The notes beneath the pieces are model-generated. The model was not told the DNA's origin. It searched no databases and worked only from the letters and a program-made list of their open reading frames with translations. Below are positions 8,821 through 17,752 of a DNA stretch of 64,000 nucleotides, in pieces (positions within the stretch are counted from its first letter, which is position 1; each line of letters starts with the position of its first letter). Made by a program: the position numbers and the translations under genes. The DNA is from JBBRZM01 sp963813635 (GTDB taxonomy: Bacteria > Actinomycetota > Acidimicrobiia > IMCC26256 > JBBRZM01). The stretch covers positions 91,229 to 155,228 of the forward strand of contig CAWEZO010000012.1 of assembly GCA_963813635.1 (NCBI GenBank), in the 5' to 3' direction.

Positions 8821-10603
8821 ATGTGGGAGCAGTACTGGACCGGCCGAGGGTCGCCGTGGGAGTTCGATGCAGGGCCGAAGCCGGCGGGACCGTGGGCGAA
8901 GCTCTTCGCGGAGACGCCCAACTACCGCGGACTCGGTGTGGCGTGGAGCGGCAACGAGGAGTTCCGCTGGCATTTCGGCCCGATGTTCTACCGGGGCCGG
9001 CTCGACGAGGGTGGCGCCAAGGTCCTGATCATCGGGCAGGAAGGCGCGCAGGACGAGTCGCTGTCGCATCGGTCGTTCACCGGTGGCACCGGCGGCCGAA
9101 TGCAGAACGTGCTCAACCACCTCGGCATCACCCGCTCGTATCAATTCGCCAACACGTTCGTGTATCCGATCTTCGGCCAGTACGACGCCGGGCTGCGCCC
9201 ACTCGCGCAAGACCCGCGCTCGCCGATCGCGAAGCATCGGCAAGCGCTGTTGGATCTTGCGGCGACGCACCATGACCTCCGGCTCGTGATCGCCGTCGGT
9301 CTCGCGGCGAAGGAATCGGTCGCGTCGTGGGTGAAGGCGCACGGCGGCACCGCCAACCCCGACAAGCTGCACGAGGCCAACGGCAGCGTGATCAAGCCGG
9401 GGTTGCGGCTCATCGGCGTGCTCCACCCCGGCGGCGCGACCGCGGGTGGCGCGGGACCGATCATCGCCGACTTCAAAGCCAAGCTCGCGGCGCATCGAGG
9501 GTTGGATCGCAGCCGACGCCGGCTGGCTTCCGGCCGACCCCGACGGTGTCCGCCTTCCCGCGTCGGATTACAAGTACCGCAACGCGCCGATACCGTTCCG
9601 CGACTTTCCGTTCGGCTCGGCGTGGCGACTCGGATACGGCACGACGACGAGCAACCGCCGCGACGGCCAGACCGCCATCCAGCTGTTCTCCGACGACGGA
9701 AAGTACAACAACGAGGGCGCGACCGTCAGCTACCCGACGCTCGCTGCCGGTACGAACGACGGGTACGACGACGACACCGGTGACCTGCCGTACGAGCCGC
9801 CCAAGCACGCGTTCGGTGACTTCGACCGCGGGCCGACCGCCGCGTTCGCGAAGCTCCTCCAGGGAGGCAAGACCGGGTTCCCGTGGCCCGACTTCGCCGC
9901 GCTCGGGCTCCCGGGCCATCCGTCGTTCGGCTTCGGGCCGATCTTCCGCGGCCGGCTTTCGTCGCCATCGATCCTCGTGCTCGCCGACCAGGCGTCACAG
10001 GATGACCTGTTCCTCGCGCGTGCGCTCACGGGTGAAGCGGGTCAGCGGCTGCAAGGCTTCCTCCAGGCAGCCGGCATCGATCACCGCTACGCCGTGCTCC
10101 GGACTTTGCCCGTCGACTCGATGAGCGCGACCGCCGCGACCGTGAAGAACGCGGTCGACGATCCGAAGGTGCGCGCCCTCTTGCGCGAAGTCATGAAAGA
10201 GGCCGGCCCGCAAGTCGTGTTGGCGATCGGCGCGCAAGCCACCCGAATCGTCGGTGACATCGTGCCGGGCGCCGTTCCAAAGGTGACGATGCAGGCATGG
10301 GGCAGCGGCGCGCTCGCCGACTGGCGCCGCGCGCTCCACGACCTGTCGACGCACACGTACACCAAGGACCGCGCCGCGACCGCGACGTGGGATGGCGGGC
10401 GCTTGCAGATCCCGCGCATCGATCTGCCGTACGGCACGCTGCGGTGGGAGGGCAGCTCGGGCGATCGGGCCGCGCAGGCGAAACGATCCGGCAAGCCGAG
10501 CCCCGACTACTTCAAGATCGAGATGCCCCCGTGGGCCGCGCAACTCAAGCCGACGCTCCTGACGACAGCCGAGCAGCACGCAATCGATCAGCTCAAGAGC
10601 TAA
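8821..10603 (+). CDS. Tandem uracil-DNA-glycosylase-like protein, frame broken near 9490
   Basis: Two overlapping frames join into one protein of about 593 residues if one extra base near 9485-9493 is removed (frame 1 KAKLAAHR continues as IEGWIAADAGWL). A good AAAGGA ribosome site precedes ATG 8821. Each half contains a uracil-DNA-glycosylase-like core. Half one has VLIIGQEGAQDESLSHRSF (from about residue 67), the GGRMQNVLNHLGI helix and a late LHPGG. Half two has SILVLADQASQDD (about residue 384), GQRLQGFLQAAGI and VVLAIGAQATRI. The second copy is more divergent and lacks a clear HP motif, so it may bind and not cleave. Next to a methyltransferase and nuclease-like gene, a role in handling modified DNA is an inference. 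Confidence 0.65.
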
Positions 10604-10698
10604 GCGCGCGCGGCGCCCCGTCGAACAGATGTTCGATAGGATCCCCGACGTGCGGGGGAGACTCCCCTAGCATCGGGCACCAGCGGCGGGAGCACGAA

Positions 10699-12145
10699 AT
10701 GGCCAGTGTGCGGAGACCAACGGCGACGTCCGGCTTCGGCGTGTCGAGGCGCGAGAGCCACGACGCCAGCGATTTCTATTCGCGCTTCACCCCACCCGAT
10801 GTCTCGAATGACGTTGACGTCGGCGAGCAGTGGCAGGTTGATGAGATCTTCCACGGCGACGCACGAGAGATGGACAAGGTTGCCCCAAACTCTGTTGCGC
10901 TCGTCGTCACGTCACCTCCCTACTTCGCGGGCAAGGAGTACGAACAGGCGCTGGGCGAAGGTCACGTTCCGGCCACGTACTTCGAGTATTTGGGAATGCT
11001 CGAAGAGGTGTTTGCCGAATGTGTTCGCAAGCTCGAGCCGGGTGGCCGAATAGCAGTCAACGTTGCCAATCTCGGCCGAAAGCCGTATCGGTCGCTGGCT
11101 GCTGACGTGACGATGATCCTCCAGGACAAGCTTCGTCTCCTGCTTCGAGGAGAGGTCGTTTGGCAGAAGGCCCGAGGGGCGACAGGCTCCTGTGCCTGGG
11201 GATCATTTCAGCGTCCGGCGAATCCGGTTCTCCGCGACCTCACCGAGCGGATTGTGATCGCGAGCAAGGGGCGCTTCGATCGCGCGGAGAACGCGCGAAA
11301 CGTGCGCGAAGAACGAGCTTCCTTTCCGAGCCTCCATGTTCAAAGACGAGTTCATGGAGGCAACCACCGACCTCTGGGAGATCCACCCGGAGAGCGCAAA
11401 GCGTGTTGGGCATCCGGCGCCGTTCCCTGTCGAGCTTCCGGAGCGGCTCGTTCACCTGTACACGTATTACGGAGACCTCGTGCTCGACCCCTTTATGGGC
11501 TCGGGCACCACGGCTCTTGCAGCGGTGAGGACTGACCGCCACTTCGTCGGCTACGACACTGACGCGGGTTATGTCGAGCACGCGCGCGAACGTGTCGCAG
11601 AGGAACGCGACCGCCTCGTCCGCGCCGAGGCGAGCCGGCCCGAGCTCGCTCGGCCTCGCTTGCCAACGGTTCCAGCGCCCGAGGATGCTGATGACGACTT
11701 TCAGGCTCGTGCGGTGCGCGAGGGCAGAGCTGCGAAGGAGCTCGCCTACGACATGCTCGAGCACTGCGGCTTCACGGACATTGAGCCGGATGTGAAGTTC
11801 CCCGAAGGCGTTGAGGTCAACTACCGCGCTCGCGACGCCGACGGAACCGTCTGGTTCTTCGACGTATCCGGCGGCTTCACGAGTAGCCGACCGGGGCTCA
11901 AACGAACCGACACCCTCTGGAAGGCGCTCGGCAAGGCTGCGGTTCTCCGTGAGGCTCACCCGGCGATCCGGCTCGTCCTTCTGACCACCGATACGCCGAC
12001 GCCCGGGAGCGCAGGTGCCGCGGCTCTCGATGTGCTCAGCGGCCCGAACAAGCCGATCTTCGATGTGATCGAGCTGCAATCTCCTGACGATCAGACCCGG
12101 CTTCAGCAGCACGCACGCGGCGACACGGCACGATCGCGGCGTTGA
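10699..12145 (+). CDS. Beta-class DNA methyltransferase (N4-C or N6-A) with C-terminal nuclease-like domain, frame broken near 11331
   Basis: Removing one extra C near 11331 (FPS-SMFKDEFMEAT) gives about 481 residues. The catalytic motif IV TSPPY (residues 71-75) precedes the SAM-binding motif DPFMGSGTT (about residue 262), the beta-class order. It transfers methyl groups to exocyclic amines of DNA bases. From about residue 330 a second domain follows, with VWFFDVSGGFTSSRPGL and KRTDTLWKALGKAA. This matches the whole of the next gene's product, but the nuclease residues are lost (DVS replaces ExK). The stop lies 34 bp before that gene. The pair looks like a compact restriction-modification unit; the recognition site is unknown. 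Confidence 0.8.
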
Positions 12146-12179
12146 ACGAAATTCGCCTCGCGCCAATCTTCAGTGACCG

Positions 12180-12599
12180 ATGACGGGGTTTCAATCGTCA
12201 GCAGGGGCGCAGGGTCGCCAATTCGCAGCCCAATGTGACCTGCTCCTCGAGATAAACGGGTTCCAGCTCACTGGCAGGCGCATCGAGCGCGAGCTGGGTG
12301 TCGAGATCGACCAGGAAGCGCTCGCCCCTGCCGGCCATCGCATCTGGTTCGAATACAAGGGCAGCTTGCAAGGCTCAAGACCCGGGCTCCTGCGTACCGA
12401 CACGCTCAAGAAGGCGATCGCGAATGGCGCCCTCATCGCAACGCTTGCTGAGCATCCTCCCTATGTGGTTCTCACATCTCACTTGCCGATCGGCGGAGCG
12501 GGTCTCGGCATGCTTCGTACCGCGCTCACTGCTCGTTACCTGTTTGACGTCATCTGCATCAACGATCCCGCAGACGTTCGGCGCCTGGCGAATCTCTAA
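12180..12599 (+). CDS. Small PD-(D/E)XK-like protein, candidate restriction endonuclease
   Basis: 139 residues aligning end to end with the C-terminal domain of the upstream methyltransferase (shared SRPGL-x-RTDTL-xKA and LFDVI/IFDVI). Unlike that copy it keeps Asp44 (VEIDQEA), Glu58 and Lys60 (IWFEYKGS), the spacing of a D-Xn-E-X-K nuclease core. Very small type II endonucleases of this size exist, and the operon position after a methyltransferase fits. No database family can be confirmed here. The ribosome site is weak. Other possibilities are a Vsr-like nicking enzyme or a subunit of a larger complex. Confidence 0.55.
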   Translation: MTGFQSSAGAQGRQFAAQCDLLLEINGFQLTGRRIERELGVEIDQEALAPAGHRIWFEYKGSLQGSRPGLLRTDTLKKAIANGALIATLAEHPPYVVLTSHLPIGGAGLGMLRTALTARYLFDVICINDPADVRRLANL

Positions 12600-12611
12600 G
12601 TCGTCATCCGC

Positions 12612-13484
12612 TCAGGCCGCAGCACGGCGCTTGCGAACCTGCCGGGCGATGATCACGGCCGCCACCAGCGCGGCGAGGATCACCGCAAAGGCCAGCAAAC
12701 CCGCACTGCTGCCGCCCTTGTGCTTCGAGAGGATGGGCGCGACCGCGTGCTCGCCGGCCCGCCTGTGCTTCCCCGCGCCGGCCGACTTCGAACTGTTGCG
12801 CTCGGCGATGGCGCCTTCGACGGTTGCAGGCGGCGCCGACGACGCCGGCGCGGCACTCGATGGCACGACCCCGCCCGCCGCGAGTGTGCCCGGACCTTGC
12901 GGCGCGCGTTTGGTCGACGCCGCGCCGCCCGAACCGGCGGCACCGCCTTGCGCGCCTCCTCGCGCGCCGCCGCCTTGCGCGGCGCCGGGAGCGACTTCGC
13001 CGCAGACCTGGGCGACGGCGATGTAGCCGGGTGGCGCGCCGGTGCCCCAGCGCCAGCCCTCGACGTCGCCATCGTGAACGGTGGTCGAGTTGGCCCCGGC
13101 GCGCGAATACGCGAAGCCGGATGCCCCTGCCTGGGCGCGGAAATACGCCCAGTAGTTGGGCGCCCCGCACGTGAGACAGGTGTTGCCGGCAGGGCAGCCC
13201 CGACCGCAGAGCGCGCAGACGGCACCGCCGATACCGCCGAACGTCTGGACGACGGGCGTCGCGTTGGCGCGCTGGAGCGCCTCGCGCCCGCTGATCGACG
13301 CCTCGGCGAAGTGAATGCAGATCTTCTTCACGCCCGCGCCGGTATCGATGATCACCGCGGCCCGGTGGTCGGCGGCCTGGTGTGGACGCGTGTGCGCGGG
13401 CGTCGCGGCGCCGGTGGTGGTGGTCGCGGCGAGCAATGCACCGGCGAACACCACTGCCCCCACGACGCGAGCGCTTCGATTCAT
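12612..13484 (-). CDS. Surface-anchored DUF4430/transcobalamin beta-domain-like protein
   Basis: 290 residues: signal peptide (to about residue 27), then a domain with a cysteine cluster CALCGRGCPAGNTCLTCG and NYWAYFRAQ...VHDGDVEGWRWG. That last pattern, a tryptophan-rich strand followed by DGD and W, is typical of DUF4430, the beta-domain of intrinsic factor and transcobalamin. A low-complexity Gly/Ala/Pro stalk follows, then a C-terminal membrane helix with KRR anchor. ATG 13484 overlaps the stop of the preceding alpha/alpha-barrel gene (ATGA), so translation is probably coupled, and both lie behind a cobalamin riboswitch. A B12-binding or capture role on the cell surface is inferred from fold and context. 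Confidence 0.65.
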   Translation of the reverse strand: MNRSARVVGAVVFAGALLAATTTTGAATPAHTRPHQAADHRAAVIIDTGAGVKKICIHFAEASISGREALQRANATPVVQTFGGIGGAVCALCGRGCPAGNTCLTCGAPNYWAYFRAQAGASGFAYSRAGANSTTVHDGDVEGWRWGTGAPPGYIAVAQVCGEVAPGAAQGGGARGGAQGGAAGSGGAASTKRAPQGPGTLAAGGVVPSSAAPASSAPPATVEGAIAERNSSKSAGAGKHRRAGEHAVAPILSKHKGGSSAGLLAFAVILAALVAAVIIARQVRKRRAAA

Positions 13485-14767
13485 TGGACCGTGCGGCGAC
13501 GCGCGCCCGCAACGAAACCCGCACCGAGCAGCACGAACGCCGCGCCGATCCCGGTCAGCGCAATCTGGTCGCCGGACCCGCCGGTACGCGGCAGCTCGCC
13601 CGCGACCGTGGTGCCGTCCTCGGTCGCGCCGAGCACCTCCGCCTCACTACCAGTCGATCCGGCGGGTGTCGCGGCAGTCGGTTGCTGCGTGCCGGGCGAG
13701 ACCGACGTGCATGCCTGTGCCGGCGCCTTGACAATCGGGAGCCACGCGCGCAGCAATCCCTGCACCGACTGGGACGTCGCGAAGGTGTTGAGGCCGAACG
13801 AGTCGTTCGGGCTCGCGATGTGCCCGTCGGCCTGCTGTTGGGAGCGCAACCACTCGTCAGGCGACGCGGTGACCGTGGTCGTGACGTCGGATGCGGCGGC
13901 GGCGCGCCAGCACGTCGTGGACGGATCGAAGCCCGCGGCGCGGATGGCGAGCTCCGCGACGGCGGTGGAGTTGGGATCGTCGGCGCCGAACGACTGCCAC
14001 GCGCCGTTTGCCTTCTGACCGGCGGCGAGAAAGTGCAGCCCGCGCTTCACGTTGGCATCGGTCCCGCCGGCGCCGCCCGCGACGAGGGCTTCGATAGCCA
14101 GCGCAGTCGTGTCGTTGTCGGCTTCGGTCGCGCCGGTCGTGTCTGCGTCGAAGGACCAACCCCCGCCGGCTTGCTGACGGGCCCGCACCAGATCGAGGGT
14201 CTTCGCGGGCACCGTGGCGTGCGCGACCTTGCCTGCAAGCGCGGCGTACAGGGTCGCGTTGAACGTGCCGAGCGACGAGTACGAGCCGTCAGCAGGATTG
14301 AACGCGGCGTCGACTGTGCCGATCAGATCGGTGGTGGTCCCTCCGTCGCCCTGCGGATCGAAGTGCGACGGGTCGAAACCGAGCGCGCCGACGTCGAGCG
14401 CGATGAGCTTGGCGGCCTGCCCCGCGCTGAGACCGCCGTCGGCGAAGTCGTCGAGCGCGTCGAGTGGTGTCTTGCCGGTCGCGTTCGTGGTGGCCTGCAC
14501 CGCGGCGAGCGCTTCACTGGTGCTCCACGTGGCACCGGTCTGGGCCTGTTCCGCGATCGCGAGCACCGCGTCGGGCGTTTCGAAGCCGGCGAAGCCGGAC
14601 ACCTCGAAGCCGCCGTCGGCCTGCTGTTGGGTCGCGAGCCATGTGACTGCCTCGGCTGCCGTGGGCGCCTTGTCGGACGTCTTTGCGCCCGCGGGGGTGG
14701 CGACAACCAACCCGACGACGCACGCGAGCACGCCGAGACACGCGGAGATTGAACGGCGGTACGCCAT
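13481..14767 (-). CDS. LPxTG surface protein with squalene-cyclase/prenyltransferase repeats (transcobalamin alpha-domain-like)
   Basis: 428 residues. ATG 14767 follows a GGAGGG site. After a signal peptide (to about residue 29) come alpha/alpha-barrel repeats: TWLATQQQADGGFEVSG, RARQQAGGGWSFDAD, HFLAAGQKANGAWQSFG, WLRSQQQADGHIASP. Such QxxxGxW/F repeats occur in terpene cyclases and in the alpha-domain of intrinsic factor and transcobalamin. The terpene-cyclase acid motif DxDD is not seen. The C-terminus is LPRTG, a hydrophobic helix and RRR, a sortase signal. It lies about 80 bp behind a cobalamin riboswitch and is translationally coupled to a DUF4430 gene, suggesting a two-subunit B12-binding surface protein. 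Confidence 0.7.
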   Translation of the reverse strand: MAYRRSISACLGVLACVVGLVVATPAGAKTSDKAPTAAEAVTWLATQQQADGGFEVSGFAGFETPDAVLAIAEQAQTGATWSTSEALAAVQATTNATGKTPLDALDDFADGGLSAGQAAKLIALDVGALGFDPSHFDPQGDGGTTTDLIGTVDAAFNPADGSYSSLGTFNATLYAALAGKVAHATVPAKTLDLVRARQQAGGGWSFDADTTGATEADNDTTALAIEALVAGGAGGTDANVKRGLHFLAAGQKANGAWQSFGADDPNSTAVAELAIRAAGFDPSTTCWRAAAASDVTTTVTASPDEWLRSQQQADGHIASPNDSFGLNTFATSQSVQGLLRAWLPIVKAPAQACTSVSPGTQQPTAATPAGSTGSEAEVLGATEDGTTVAGELPRTGGSGDQIALTGIGAAFVLLGAGFVAGARRRTVQ

Positions 14768-14849
14768 GGTGCCCTCCGTTGGCCCCGTTCCACGAGGGCC
14801 GACTCGGCCGCCCGGAGGCGGCATCACAACGGGACGCCGGTGGCCCGGC

Positions 14850-15000
14850 GGAGAGCGGCAGGCATCCTGGCTCGCAGCCCTGACCAGCAGGTTCGCCGGT
14901 CATCGCTGCTTACAGTTGCGGGTCAGCGTCGGACTTGCACCGACTTCCCCCGCCCGGAACCGGCCGAAGCCGGGACCGGACCGCGCACAACGTCCGGGTT
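14850..15000 (-). ncRNA. Cobalamin (adenosylcobalamin-type) riboswitch
   Basis: Read on the minus strand, the region has the conserved core of the class: GTCGGTGCAAGTCCGACGC, then CTGACCCGCAACTGTAAGC (plus-strand 14908-14928), then the B12 box GCGAGCCAGGATGCCTGCC (14857-14876). It precedes the two surface-protein genes and should lower their expression when B12 is plentiful. The ECF transporter genes start only about 35 bp beyond its 5' end on the other strand, so their promoter must overlap it. The exact ends are approximate. Confidence 0.92.
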
Positions 15001-15035
15001 GCGCGCGACTGCTCTCAGCTGCGCACCTTATTGGG

Positions 15036-16166
15036 GTGAGCAATCCACGAGCAAGCCGCCGGACGTGGCACGCCGTCACGTGGCTCGTCTGGGCGATCGC
15101 GGCCGCGGCTTCGGTGCAACTGGCGCCCAGTCCCGTGTACGTGGCGCTCGTCATCGGTGTCGCCGCGCTCGTTGTCGAGACGCATGCGCTCAACACTCCG
15201 TTCGCGCGCGCGTTCCCATTGCTGCTCATGCTGGGCTTGGTGTTCGCGGTCGTGCGTATCGTGATTTCAGTCACCACCGCGCACGGGCTCGCCGACGCGC
15301 TCTTCACGACGCCGCACTTCACAGTGCCGACCATGCTCGGCGGTTTCACCGTCGGCGGCACGGTCGAGCTGCCGGTGCTGCTCCAAGCCGCGGCCGAAGG
15401 GTTCGCGGTCGTCGGTGTGATCGCGGCGTTCGCCGTGTTCAACGCAGTGGTGTCACATTACGAGCTCGTGCAGTCGGCGCCACGCGCGTTCTACGAGCTC
15501 GGACTCGTGCTCGTGATCGCGCTCGCGTTCGTCCCGTCGACCATTGGCGCGATCAACGCCGTGCGCGAAGCCGATCGTGCGCGCACCGGTGGGCGCGTCG
15601 TGCGCCGCGGCCGCATGCTTCGTCTGGTGGTACCGATTCTCGAGAGCGGACTCGAGCGCGCCATCGCACTCGCGGAGTCGATGGACTCGCGCGGCTTCGC
15701 GCACGAGCGCGCATCGCGCCGCGATATCGCGGCGGGCTGGTGCGGGCTGGGCGCGCTGCTCGCGCTCGCTGCCACGTTCGTGGCGCTCGTCGGCCAGGCC
15801 CGGGGCGTCGCCGTCGCGCTCGGGGTTCTGGGGGCGTTTCTGCTGGTCACGGCCCTCTGGCTCGCCTCTACCGCGCATCGACGGGATCGCTACCGGCCAC
15901 GCCCGATCACCGCCGCCGACCTGGTCGTCATGGGCGTCTCGATCACCGCGCCGGTGGCACTCGCGCTGCTCTCGCTTGCCGGCGACAACTCGCTCGCATG
16001 GAACGTGAGCCCGCTCGCGTGGCCCGCCTTCCACATGCTCCCCGCGCTCGCGATCGCCGCCCTGCTCGCGCCGATGGTCCGCCGTCCCGCGCTTGCAACC
16101 GCAACGTTTGATACTGAGCGCGCCCTCCAGGGGCCACTTTCGCACAAACGGGAGGTTGTGGCGTGA
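15036..16166 (+). CDS. ecfT: ECF transporter T component (CbiQ/EcfT-like)
   Basis: 376 residues with several membrane helices. The coupling-helix motifs expected of EcfT are visible: EADRARTGG and the SRG motif in ESMDSRGFAHE, which contact the ATPases. GTG 15036 is the first plausible start after the riboswitch; the frame is open further upstream. The last residues (GPLSHKREVVA) are encoded by a 22-bp sequence that recurs at 58597, suggesting the natural C-terminus was altered. The stop overlaps the GTG of the ATPase gene, so T, A and S are one operon. Confidence 0.85.
   Translation: MSNPRASRRTWHAVTWLVWAIAAAASVQLAPSPVYVALVIGVAALVVETHALNTPFARAFPLLLMLGLVFAVVRIVISVTTAHGLADALFTTPHFTVPTMLGGFTVGGTVELPVLLQAAAEGFAVVGVIAAFAVFNAVVSHYELVQSAPRAFYELGLVLVIALAFVPSTIGAINAVREADRARTGGRVVRRGRMLRLVVPILESGLERAIALAESMDSRGFAHERASRRDIAAGWCGLGALLALAATFVALVGQARGVAVALGVLGAFLLVTALWLASTAHRRDRYRPRPITAADLVVMGVSITAPVALALLSLAGDNSLAWNVSPLAWPAFHMLPALAIAALLAPMVRRPALATATFDTERALQGPLSHKREVVA
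16129..16150. repeat. Dispersed repeat, family 2, copy 1
   Basis: A 22-bp sequence matching, in reverse complement, the repeat at 58597-58618 with one mismatch. Here it lies inside the last codons of ecfT and just before the ribosome site of the ATPase gene. Confidence 0.6.
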
Positions 16167-17752
16167 GTGCGATCGCGTATGTGGGTGTGTCGTTCGCGTA
16201 TCCGGACGGCGCGCTCGCCGTGGATGGAGCGCTTGCGCTGGACGATGTCGGGTTGGATGTCGCGCCGGGTGAGATCCTGCTCGTTGTCGGCGCGTCAGGT
16301 TCGGGCAAGAGCACGTTGTTGCGCGCTGCGAACGGGCTCGTACCGCACTCGACAGGCGGTCGGTTCTCCGGCGACGTCGTCACGTTCGGCCGTTCGACGC
16401 GAACGCATCGACCGCGCGAGCTCGCCGATGTCATCGGCTTCGTGCAGCAGGATCCCGAAGCCCAGTTCGTCGTCGACCAGGTGGAAGCCGACATCGCGTT
16501 CGTGCTCGAGAATCTGGCGATGCCGGCCGGCGCGATGCGCAGGCGGGTCGAGGAGACACTCGACGCGCTCGGCATCGCGCACTTGCGCGACCGCTCGCCC
16601 GCGACGCTCTCGGGCGGCGAGCGCCAGCGATGCGCGATCGCGGGCGCCCTCGCCGCGGCCCCGTCGGCACTCGTGCTCGACGAGCCCACCTCCCAACTCG
16701 ACCCACAGGGCGCCGACGACGTGCTCGCGGCGGTCGCCCGGCTCAATGCCGACCTCGGCACCACCGTCGTGCTCGCCGAGCACCGCTTGGAGCGCGCCGG
16801 GCCGCTGGCCGACCGGGTCACGCTGGTTGCAAACGGTCGGGTCACGACGCCGGCAGCGCCCGGCGCCGCGCTCGCCGGCTATCCGGGCGCGCCCAGCGTC
16901 ACCCGCCTCGGCGCACTACTCGGCTGGACGCCCCCGCCCCTCACGGTGCGGGACGCGCGCGCGTTCGTCGCAGCCGACCGCGAGTTGCTCTCGCTGGTGC
17001 CGCGACCAGAAGAGCTGGATCCATCGTCGGCGCCCGGCGACTCGGTACTGGAGACGCGCGACCTGCACGTCGCGCTCGGCGGCCGTCCCGTGTTGCACGG
17101 CATATCGACGGCCGTGCACGCGGGAGAGGTCGTCGCGCTCTTGGGTCGCAACGGCTCGGGGAAGACCACCCTGCTGCGCGCGCTCAGCCGGTTGATCGAT
17201 CCCGACATTGGCACGGTTGCCGGGCCGGCACGCGTCGCATACGTGCCCCAAGACCCCAACGCGCTGCTGTTCGCGCCGACCGTTCGCCGCGAGCTCGAGC
17301 AGACGCTGCGCCTCCTCGACCGGCCCGACGACGGCCGCGTCGACCACTGGCTCGGCGCGCTGCACCTCACAGCGCTCGCCGAGCATCATCCGCGCAGCCT
17401 CTCGGGAGGCGAGCGCCAGCGCGTCGCGATCGCGGCCGTCGCGGTCGGCGGCGCCGGCGTGCTCCTCCTCGACGAGCCGACCCGGGGCATGGACGCGCCC
17501 TCCCGCACCGCGCTCGAACACGCGGTGCGTGCGCACGCAGCCGAGGGAGGTGCGGTTGTCCTCGCGACGCACGACGTCGAGCTCGCAACCCGGTCGGCGA
17601 CGCGCGCGCTCGTGCTCGGCGACGGCGAAGTCGTCGCCGACGGACCGGCACGCGACGTCCTCGCCGGCTCGCTGTTCGCGCCGCAGGTCCTGCGCGTGCT
17701 GCCGCCGTTCCTTACCGTCGAGGAGGTCGAGACGGCCATGACGCGCACATGA
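16163..17752 (+). CDS. ecfA: ECF transporter ATPase, two fused ABC domains (EcfA-A')
   Basis: 529 residues holding two complete nucleotide-binding domains. Domain one: Walker A GASGSGKST, signature LSGGERQR, Walker B LVLDEPTSQLD. Domain two: GRNGSGKTT, LSGGERQR, LLLDEPTRGMD. Both look catalytically intact. It powers uptake through the T and S subunits on either side. GTG 16163 follows GGGAGG and overlaps the ecfT stop; the TGA overlaps the next ATG (ATGA). Energy-coupling ATPases are usually two proteins; fusion of the two is common in actinobacteria. Confidence 0.93.
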   Translation: MSAIAYVGVSFAYPDGALAVDGALALDDVGLDVAPGEILLVVGASGSGKSTLLRAANGLVPHSTGGRFSGDVVTFGRSTRTHRPRELADVIGFVQQDPEAQFVVDQVEADIAFVLENLAMPAGAMRRRVEETLDALGIAHLRDRSPATLSGGERQRCAIAGALAAAPSALVLDEPTSQLDPQGADDVLAAVARLNADLGTTVVLAEHRLERAGPLADRVTLVANGRVTTPAAPGAALAGYPGAPSVTRLGALLGWTPPPLTVRDARAFVAADRELLSLVPRPEELDPSSAPGDSVLETRDLHVALGGRPVLHGISTAVHAGEVVALLGRNGSGKTTLLRALSRLIDPDIGTVAGPARVAYVPQDPNALLFAPTVRRELEQTLRLLDRPDDGRVDHWLGALHLTALAEHHPRSLSGGERQRVAIAAVAVGGAGVLLLDEPTRGMDAPSRTALEHAVRAHAAEGGAVVLATHDVELATRSATRALVLGDGEVVADGPARDVLAGSLFAPQVLRVLPPFLTVEEVETAMTRT

